Assembly: GCA_021806765.1 (NCBI GenBank) | Contig: JAJZQR010000315.1 | Location: forward strand, 1-6,329 | DNA length: 6,329 nt | From: Chloroflexota bacterium | GTDB lineage: Bacteria; Chloroflexota; UBA6077 | Direction: 5' to 3' | In this document: positions 1 to 4,019 of the stretch, piece after piece | How the letters are laid out: every line of letters begins with the position of its first letter | Position numbering within the stretch: position 1 is the first letter of the stretch | Notes under the pieces: model-generated | Database searches by the model: none | The model's input: only the letters and a program-made list of their open reading frames with translations | Told to the model about the DNA's origin: nothing | Made by a program: the position numbers and the translations under genes

Positions 1-1
1 G

Positions 2-751
2 CTAATAACGGAGATCTACAACAACCGGAAGGAGTTGGGAGTCGCTGCTGCCCGGGCCATGGCAGAGCAGATGAAGGTACTGCTGGCTCGGCAGGAACGG
101 GTACGCATCGTTTTCGCGTCGGCCCCATCCCAGAACGAGTTCCTGGCTAAGCTGGGCTCGATACCAGGGCTGGATTGGAGGCGGGTTACCGCTTTCCACA
201 TGGACGAGTACGTGGGGCTTAGCCCCGAGGCACCTCAGAGCTTCTCCCGTTTCCTGGTGGAGAGTCTCTTCAACCGGGTGAAGCCCGGAGCCTTCCATCC
301 CCTGAACGGCCTAGCAGCGGACCCCGAGGCGGAGTGTCTCCGGTACACGGCGCTGCTGCAGGAGTCACCCGTCGACATCGTGTGTGCTGGCATCGGGGAG
401 AACGGCCATCTGGCCTTCAACGATCCGCCGGTAGCCGATTTCGAGGACCCCAAGAGGGTGAAGGTGGTGGATCTCACCATGAGGTCGCGGGAGCAACAGG
501 TCCACGACGGTTGCTTCCCCACCCTGGACACGGTCCCGAAGCAGGCCCTCACTCTCACCGTCCCGGCTCTGATGATGGCGGGCGCGGTCTACTGCATGGT
601 CCCTGGCCCCACCAAGGCCGAGGCCGTGCGGGATACTCTGCTGGGTCCTGTCAGCACGGCCTGCCCTGCCACCGCCATGCGCCGGCACTCCGCGGCTCAC
701 CTCTACGTGGACAGGGATTCGGCGGCTCTCTTCCTGGCCGCCCGAGGGTAA
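2..751 (+). CDS. nagB: Glucosamine-6-phosphate deaminase (NagB/SOL family), 5'-truncated by window edge
   Basis: The family converts glucosamine-6-phosphate to fructose-6-phosphate and ammonia in the cytoplasm, the step that brings amino sugars into glycolysis. The frame is open from base 2 and already reads family sequence (EIYNNRKELGVAAARAM) before the TTG at 35. That TTG is therefore internal and the true start lies outside the window. Visible landmarks are the substrate-loop stretch FASAPSQNEFL, the MDEYVGL motif with the enolising Asp (nt 203-205), and GIGENGHLAFNDP (nt 392-430) with the catalytic His. Relative to E. coli NagB (NDGH...NEP), the Asp before GH is Asn and the Glu of NEP is Asp. 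My recollection is that such variants are common in one bacterial subfamily. The stop TAA lies 4 bp before the next gene, so the two are probably co-transcribed. A 6-phosphogluconolactonase-type relative is the main alternative, but the motifs favour NagB. The symbol is by family, not proven orthology. Confidence 0.85.
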   Translation, partial: LITEIYNNRKELGVAAARAMAEQMKVLLARQERVRIVFASAPSQNEFLAKLGSIPGLDWRRVTAFHMDEYVGLSPEAPQSFSRFLVESLFNRVKPGAFHPLNGLAADPEAECLRYTALLQESPVDIVCAGIGENGHLAFNDPPVADFEDPKRVKVVDLTMRSREQQVHDGCFPTLDTVPKQALTLTVPALMMAGAVYCMVPGPTKAEAVRDTLLGPVSTACPATAMRRHSAAHLYVDRDSAALFLAARG

Positions 752-755
752 GAGC

Positions 756-1940
756 ATGGAAGGGAAGAGAGTTCGCATCGGCCTGATCGGCGCCGGCTTC
801 GTGGCTCACATCCACGCCCGCTCCTACGCCCGATTGGTCGACCTGGGGGTCGATCTGGTGGCTGTGGCCGCAGTGCCCCTGAGTCAGGCCGAGACCCTGG
901 CCAGGGAGTTCGGCATTGCGGCGGTCTACGAGGACTACCGGCAGATTCTGGCCAGGGAGGACGTAGAGCTGGTCGACCTGTGCGTGCCCAACCATCTCCA
1001 CGAGCCCTTCGCTATCGAGGCGGCCCAGGCGGGCAAGCACATCATCTGCGAGAAGCCGCTCACCGGCTACTTCGGCGGTCCCGAGGCCTTGGATCCCGTG
1101 GGGGCGACTCCGAAGAAGCTGATGCTGGAGTCGGCGCTGCGCAGCGCCGACCGGATGCTGGCGGCAGCCTCCGAGCACGGGGTGCGGTTGATGTACGCCG
1201 AGAACTGGCTGTACGCCCCGGCGGTGCAGAAGGCGGCGCGGCTGGCGGCGGCCAGCGGTGGAACCATCCTGGAGATTCGGGCTCAGGAGTGCCACAGTGG
1301 CTCCCACGCCGCCTACGCGAAGAGCTGGAAGCTGTCGGGTGGGGGTGCCCTGGTGCGGCTGGGCCCCCATCCGCTGGGGTCCGCTATGTACCTGAAATGG
1401 CAGGAGGGGCTCCGCCGGGACGGCCGGCCGATACGGGTTAAGGCCGTCACGGCGGAAACAGGGGATCTGAGCAGGATACCTTCCTTCCAGGGCGAGCAGG
1501 AGAAGTGGCTGGTCGCGGATTGGCAGGACGTGGAGAACTGGGTGACCGTCTTGCTGACCTTCACCGATGGCTCTCGGGCTACCATCTTCGCCTCAGATAC
1601 GGTGCTGGGTGGGATGGAGGACACCCTGGAACTGTATCTCTCCAACGGGCGAGTAAGGTGCGACATGACCCACAGCACCATGATGCAGGCCTATGCTCCC
1701 TCGCCCAAGGTGTTCGAGAGCGAGTACCTGGCCGAGAAGTTGGAGACGAAAGCAGGCTGGAGCAACCCCAGCATCGACGAGGAATGGCTGTTGGGATACC
1801 CGCAGGAGTTGCGGGATTTCGTGGAGTCCTATCTCGAAGGCCGCCAGCCGGTGTCCACGGCGGAGTTGGGTCGCGAGGTGGTGCGAGTGATGTACGCGGC
1901 CTACCGGTCGGCCGAGGAGGGGCGGAGGGTAGAGCTGTAG
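756..1940 (+). CDS. Gfo/Idh/MocA-family NAD(P)-dependent oxidoreductase
   Basis: A 394-residue predicted cytoplasmic sugar or cyclitol dehydrogenase. The N-terminal Rossmann fold shows RIGLIGAGFVAHIHA (residues 7-21), a GxGxxA dinucleotide site. VDLCVPNHLHEPFAIEAAQAGKH leads into the catalytic-lysine motif EKP (99-101). A roughly 25-residue segment (TGYFGGPEALDPVGATPKKL) follows EKP where most members run straight into the next helix. The C-terminal half has MYAENWLYAP (146-155) and GGGALVRLGPHPLG (195-208), whose His205 matches the conserved active-site His. The usual Asp of the DxGxH motif is Arg201 here. The ATG at 756 is preceded by GAGGG (744-748) at 7 nt spacing, inside the end of the upstream deaminase gene, which suggests coupled expression. 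Pairing with NagB suggests an amino-sugar or related substrate, but the substrate cannot be read from the sequence. TAG stop; a hairpin lies 20 bp downstream. Confidence 0.9.
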   Translation: MEGKRVRIGLIGAGFVAHIHARSYARLVDLGVDLVAVAAVPLSQAETLAREFGIAAVYEDYRQILAREDVELVDLCVPNHLHEPFAIEAAQAGKHIICEKPLTGYFGGPEALDPVGATPKKLMLESALRSADRMLAAASEHGVRLMYAENWLYAPAVQKAARLAAASGGTILEIRAQECHSGSHAAYAKSWKLSGGGALVRLGPHPLGSAMYLKWQEGLRRDGRPIRVKAVTAETGDLSRIPSFQGEQEKWLVADWQDVENWVTVLLTFTDGSRATIFASDTVLGGMEDTLELYLSNGRVRCDMTHSTMMQAYAPSPKVFESEYLAEKLETKAGWSNPSIDEEWLLGYPQELRDFVESYLEGRQPVSTAELGREVVRVMYAAYRSAEEGRRVEL

Positions 1941-1960
1941 GATTGGTGGTGCAGGGGCAG

Positions 1961-1984
1961 AGCACTCGACCACGGTCGAGTGCT
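1961..1984 (+). terminator. Perfect hairpin after the nagB-oxidoreductase operon
   Basis: AGCACTCGAC (1961-1970) and GTCGAGTGCT (1975-1984) are exact reverse complements around a 4-nt CACG loop. The hairpin starts 20 bp after the TAG of the oxidoreductase. A second small hairpin, TGGGT-GCG-ACCCA (1984-1996), abuts it. There is no U-run, so this is not a textbook intrinsic terminator. It may act as a transcript 3'-end stabiliser or a factor-dependent stop, or be a palindromic protein site. Confidence 0.45.
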
Positions 1985-2031
1985 GGGTGCGACCCAAGAT
2001 TCCGGGAGAGCGGGCCGGGAGCCTCAGATCG

Positions 2032-2122
2032 TGTAGGGGCGGGCGTCCCTGCCCGCCCTGGTACCTCGTACTGTGGCGGTATCCGACGAGCCACCTGGCC
2101 GGCAGAGACGCCGGCCACTACA
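2032..2122. repeat. Roughly 91-bp double-hairpin element, dispersed-repeat (REP/MITE)-like
   Basis: The stretch opens with TGTAGGGGCGGGC and ends with CCACTACA; the outer TGTAG (2032-2036) and CTACA (2118-2122) are inverted copies. Inside are GGGCGGGC (2037-2044) paired with GCCCGCCC (2051-2058), and TGGCCGGC (2096-2103) paired with GCCGGCCA (2110-2117), each with a 6-nt loop. No credible coding sequence covers it. The GTAGGGG opening recurs in the hairpin at 3961-3991. A 9-bp inverted pair, GATTCCGGG (1998-2006) and CCCGGAATC (2149-2157), brackets the region. A non-autonomous dispersed repeat is inferred from structure; copy number elsewhere in the genome cannot be seen here. The rest of 1985-2190 shows nothing further that I can support as a gene. 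Confidence 0.5.
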
Positions 2123-2190
2123 GGCGTTTGTGCCATGGATGCAGCTTGCCCGGAATCCTGCGCCGCACCCTCGAGTGCTCCGCCCCTATG

Positions 2191-2215
2191 TTTTGCAAGA
2201 GAAATAAGGTAGAAT
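2191..2215 (+). promoter_or_regulatory. AT-rich promoter-like stretch upstream of the cooC-like gene
   Basis: A short AT-rich island in otherwise GC-rich DNA contains TAGAAT (2210-2215), a 5/6 match to a sigma-70-type -10 box, 45 bp before the chosen start. TTGCAA (2193-2198) resembles a -35 box but is only 11 bp away, too close for normal spacing, so only the -10 is argued for. The copy of TCGAGTGCT at 2171-2179 lies just upstream. Confidence 0.3.
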
Positions 2216-2260
2216 TGCTCCGCCTTGCGCAATCCTCTCTCCTGAAAGGTGAGCCTTACG

Positions 2261-3043
2261 ATGCCGAAGATCGCCATCAGCGGGAAGGGCGGGGTGGGTA
2301 AGACCACCCTGGCCGGTATGCTGGCCCGCCAGTACGCGACCGAGGGGGCGCCGGTGCTGGCCATCGACGCCGACCCGGATGCCAACCTGGCTTCCTCCCT
2401 GGGGGTGCCCCCGGAGTTGGCAGCCACCATAACCCCCATCGCCGAGATGGAGGAGTTGATCGAGGAGCGGACCGGTGCCAGGCCGGGGAGCAGCGGCGCC
2501 TATTTTCGGCTCAATCCGAAGGTGGACGATCTGCCCGATCGCTATGCCCTGCACCATGAGGGGGTGCGACTGATGGTGATGGGCACCGTGGATCGGGGCG
2601 GCAGCGGCTGCGTTTGCCCCGAGAACGTTCTGCTGAAGACCCTGGTGACCCACGTCCTGATCCAGCGGGAGGACACCCTGATCATGGACATGGAAGCCGG
2701 CGTCGAGCATCTGGGGCGTGGGACGGCGGACAGCGTGGACGCCATGATCGTGGTGGTGGAGCCCGGACAGCGCAGCGTTCAGACGGCCCATCATGTGGCT
2801 CGCCTGGCCCAGGACCTGGGGATCCACCGCTGCTTCGTGGTGGGCAACAAGGTGCGGGACGATCGCGACCGGGAGTTCATTCGGGAGCAGGTGGCCCCCC
2901 TGCCGGTTCTCGGTTTCATGTCCTACAACCCCGCCGTGGCCGAGGCCGACCTGGCCGGCCGCAGCCCCTACGGCACCGACCCGCTGCTGGAGGCGGAGGT
3001 CCAGGGGATCCGGAAGAGACTGGCGGAACTGCAGGGCCGGTAG
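2261..3043 (+). CDS. cooC: CooC-type nickel-insertion ATPase (CO dehydrogenase maturation), MinD/ParA family
   Basis: A 260-residue cytoplasmic P-loop ATPase. CooC proteins bind Ni and use ATP-driven dimerisation to mature the Ni-Fe-S cluster of anaerobic CO dehydrogenase. It has a deviant Walker A, GKGGVGKTT (residues 8-16), with the signature Lys9; switch I AIDADPDANL (34-43); a CxC metal-binding pair, Cys117 and Cys119, in GCVCPEN; and the CooC-typical switch II DMEAGVEHLGRGT (143-155). INKV-like NKVRD follows at 196-200. Length matches known CooC proteins (about 250-260). I chose ATG 2261 over the in-frame GTG 2249 because AAGGTGAG (2245-2252) sits 8 nt before it and the protein then begins MPKIAISGKGG, like other CooCs. 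No CO dehydrogenase or acetyl-CoA synthase gene is in the window, so its client lies elsewhere. It has its own terminator and is probably monocistronic. A related CooC-like ATPase with another metalloprotein client is possible; the intact CxC favours Ni handling. Confidence 0.88.
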   Translation: MPKIAISGKGGVGKTTLAGMLARQYATEGAPVLAIDADPDANLASSLGVPPELAATITPIAEMEELIEERTGARPGSSGAYFRLNPKVDDLPDRYALHHEGVRLMVMGTVDRGGSGCVCPENVLLKTLVTHVLIQREDTLIMDMEAGVEHLGRGTADSVDAMIVVVEPGQRSVQTAHHVARLAQDLGIHRCFVVGNKVRDDRDREFIREQVAPLPVLGFMSYNPAVAEADLAGRSPYGTDPLLEAEVQGIRKRLAELQGR

Positions 3044-3088
3044 GCGGCTCGGTCCGATAATTGCAGCAATGTGATACTAGAGGTTGAA

Positions 3089-3119
3089 GGGGGCGCGGCG
3101 TCCGCGTCCCCGCTCTTTA
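3089..3119 (+). terminator. Rho-independent terminator of the cooC-like gene
   Basis: GGGG (3089-3092) pairs with CCCC (3108-3111), G3093 wobble-pairs with T3107, and CGCGG (3094-3098) pairs with CCGCG (3102-3106) around a CGT loop. This is a 10-bp GC-rich stem followed by GCTCTTTA, a modest T-rich tail. It starts 46 bp after the cooC stop and separates that gene from the PDO promoter. Confidence 0.65.
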
Positions 3120-3145
3120 TCCGCTGGTGCGCGGGGCCACGCCGG

Positions 3146-3175
3146 TTGCGGGCATATACCCCATGGGGGTATACT
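3146..3175 (+). promoter_or_regulatory. Sigma-70-type promoter of the PDO gene
   Basis: TTGCGG (3146-3151) as -35 and TATACT (3170-3175, 5/6 match to TATAAT) as -10 are separated by 18 bp. Transcription would start near 3182 and give a leader of about 80 nt. The spacer and most of the -10 box are occupied by the inverted repeat at 3155-3173, the arrangement expected of a repressor-controlled promoter. Confidence 0.55.
3155..3173. promoter_or_regulatory. G-tract inverted repeat, CsoR/CstR-family-like operator
   Basis: TATACCCC (3155-3162) and GGGGTATA (3166-3173) form a perfect 8-bp inverted repeat around ATG. A/T-flanked C4/G4 dyads of this form are typical operators of the CsoR/RcnR/CstR family of copper, nickel, formaldehyde or persulfide sensors. 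The overlap with the -10 box at 3170-3175 supports repression. Regulator identity is inference: a persulfide-sensing CstR-type protein would suit a thiol/selenol oxidoreductase, but copper sensing is equally open. No such regulator is encoded in the window. Confidence 0.55.
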
Positions 3176-3195
3176 CCGTGCGATGCAGCGAGAGT

Positions 3196-3245
3196 TGCCC
3201 GGCCTGGAAGCGGGGCCGGGCAGGCGACCCCGCCCCGCGGCGGGG
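3196..3245 (+). other. Structured 5' leader of the PDO mRNA (two GC hairpins)
   Basis: Hairpin 1: TGCCCGGCC (3196-3204) with GGCCGGGCA (3214-3222), a perfect 9-bp stem with a 9-nt loop. Hairpin 2: CCCCGCC (3228-3234) with GGCGGGG (3239-3245), loop CCGC. The second stem ends 5 nt before the Shine-Dalgarno. No T-run follows, so it does not look like an attenuator. It may stabilise the message or tune initiation. I recognise no known riboswitch class. Confidence 0.4.
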
Positions 3246-3250
3246 AGACT

Positions 3251-3257
3251 AAGGAGG
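3251..3257 (+). promoter_or_regulatory. Strong Shine-Dalgarno that fixes the PDO start
   Basis: AAGGAGG, a near-perfect anti-16S complement, lies 5 nt before the ATG at 3263. It decides the start against the in-frame ATG at 3071, which would add 64 residues encoded by terminator, promoter and leader sequence. Confidence 0.85.
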
Positions 3258-3262
3258 ATTCG

Positions 3263-3946
3263 ATGGCGCTGATCTCAGAGGAGGATCGCACTTTCCTGGT
3301 CGATTACTTCTCCAGGGAGATCAAGGACCCTGTTCAGCTCGTCTACTTCACCCAGCACGAGTCGCCCCTGACGGTCCCTACCCATCAGGAGTGCATGTAC
3401 TGCAAGGAGACCCGGGAGTTGCTGGGGGAGGTGGCGGACCTCTCCGACAAGATCGAGCTGAAGGTCTACGACTTCCTGGCCAATAAGGACGAGGCCGCCC
3501 AGTACGGGGTCGATAAGATCCCGGCCACCGTCATCGCTGGAAAGGCCAAAGGTAAGGTTCATTTCTACGGTATCCCCTCGGGATACGAGTTTGGCTCGAT
3601 CATCGAAGGGATCGTGGACGTCTCCAAGTGTGCCACCGACCTGAGCGATGCCACCAAGGCCGAGCTGGCCAAGATCACCCAGCCGGTGCACATCCAGGTA
3701 TTCGTCACCCCCACTTGACCATACTGTCCGAATGCGGCCAGGATGGCCCAGAAGATGGCGATCGAGAACCCGAACATCATCGCCGACACCGTGGAGGCGT
3801 CGGAGTTCCCCGAGTTGTCTCAGCGGTTCCGGGTGATGAGCGTTCCGAAGATCGTGGTGAACGACAAGACCGAGTTCGTGGGGGCATTGCCCGAGGAGCG
3901 CTACCTCCGGGAGGTGCTCAAGGCCGTGGGGGACGGCAAGGCCTAG
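3263..3946 (+). CDS. Protein disulfide oxidoreductase (glutaredoxin-like, two thioredoxin folds), probable selenoprotein with Sec152
   Basis: A 227-residue product if the in-frame TGA at 3716-3718 is read as selenocysteine. PDOs of thermophiles and anaerobes are tandem thioredoxin-fold proteins of about 225 residues that oxidise, reduce or isomerise disulfides in the cytoplasm. The N-terminal fold has FTQHES, the CxxC site Cys44-Met-Tyr-Cys47, and the cis-Pro motif KIPAT (cis-Pro87). The C-terminal fold begins HIQVFVTPT (143-151), then the TGA as residue 152, then PYCPNAARMAQKMA (153-166), and ends with SVPKIVVND (cis-Pro195) and FVGALPEERYLREVLKAV. The family has TCPYCP here, so the TGA replaces exactly the nucleophilic Cys, giving Sec-Pro-Tyr-Cys. 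The frame is unbroken on both sides up to TAG 3944-3946. TGG is the Trp codon and TGA is a normal stop in other genes of the window. Without recoding, the product would be a 151-residue one-domain fragment. Alternatives are a nonsense mutation or a base-calling error in TGC/TGT. PDO identity is near certain; selenocysteine is likely but unproven. Confidence 0.85.
3719..3758 (+). promoter_or_regulatory. Candidate bacterial SECIS element downstream of the in-frame TGA
   Basis: The core hairpin is GGCCA (3736-3740) paired with TGGCC (3744-3748) around a GGA loop. The loop begins with G and lies 22 nt after the TGA; bacterial SECIS elements typically place a short G-containing apical loop about 16-37 nt downstream. 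Lower pairings are possible: CCAT (3719-3722) with ATGG (3755-3758) and CTG (3724-3726) with CAG (3749-3751), leaving a large internal asymmetry at 3727-3735. An alternative fold pairs CTGTCC (3724-3729) with GGATGG (3741-3746). Pairing was done by eye without energies. Confidence 0.5.
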
Positions 3947-3960
3947 CAAGGAAGGCCGAG

Positions 3961-3991
3961 GGGTAGGGGTGTATCGCATACGCCCCTACCC
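3961..3991. terminator. GTAGGGG-type hairpin between convergent genes, likely bidirectional terminator
   Basis: GGGTAGGGG (3961-3969) pairs with CCCCTACCC (3983-3991), then T3970-G3982 wobble, then GTAT (3971-3974) with ATAC (3978-3981) around a CGC loop: a 14-bp stem. It lies 14 bp after the PDO stop and 28 bp beyond the stop of the oppositely oriented glycoside hydrolase gene, so it can fold in transcripts from both sides. There is no T-run in either direction. It shares the GTAGGGG edge with the element at 2032-2122, suggesting a dispersed repeat recruited as a transcription-end structure. Confidence 0.55.
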
Positions 3992-4019
3992 TGGGGGTTC
4001 TTGGCCCTGGGCCCTCTCC

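Noticed and set aside
35..37. TTG at 35 as the nagB start
   Set aside because: The frame is open to base 2 and the residues before the TTG already match the family; the gene is truncated by the window.
2249..2251. GTG at 2249 as the cooC start
   Set aside because: It lies inside the Shine-Dalgarno AAGGTGAG that serves the ATG at 2261.
1941..2260. tRNA, small RNA or CRISPR in the largest gene-free gap
   Set aside because: The stems do not form a cloverleaf, there is no regularly spaced repeat-spacer pattern, and no promoter plus terminator pair encloses an sRNA.
1579..2439. 286-codon minus-strand open frame across the cooC upstream gap
   Set aside because: Pro/Arg/Thr/Ser-rich translation that overlaps two well-supported genes and the repeat element; no family resemblance.
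3071..3262. N-terminal extension of the PDO from the in-frame ATG at 3071
   Set aside because: It would encode the cooC terminator, the promoter/operator and the leader hairpins, while a near-perfect Shine-Dalgarno precedes the ATG at 3263.
3263..3718. PDO gene as a one-domain 151-residue protein ending at the TGA
   Set aside because: The downstream codons in the same frame encode the rest of the C-terminal thioredoxin fold without a break, and the TGA falls on the catalytic Cys; truncation is a weaker explanation than recoding, though not excluded.
3716..3718. TGA read as Trp or Gly through genome-wide code reassignment
   Set aside because: Both minus-strand genes end in TGA, TGG is used for Trp throughout, and the family has Cys, not Trp or Gly, at this position.
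3275..3979. 234-codon open frame on the minus strand opposite the PDO gene
   Set aside because: His/Leu/Gly-rich antisense translation without motifs; it runs into the intergenic hairpin and opposes a well-supported gene.
3961..3991. The 3' hairpin as a 3'-UTR SECIS of archaeal or eukaryotic type
   Set aside because: The window looks bacterial, where SECIS lies directly after the UGA; this hairpin is better explained as a repeat/terminator between convergent genes.
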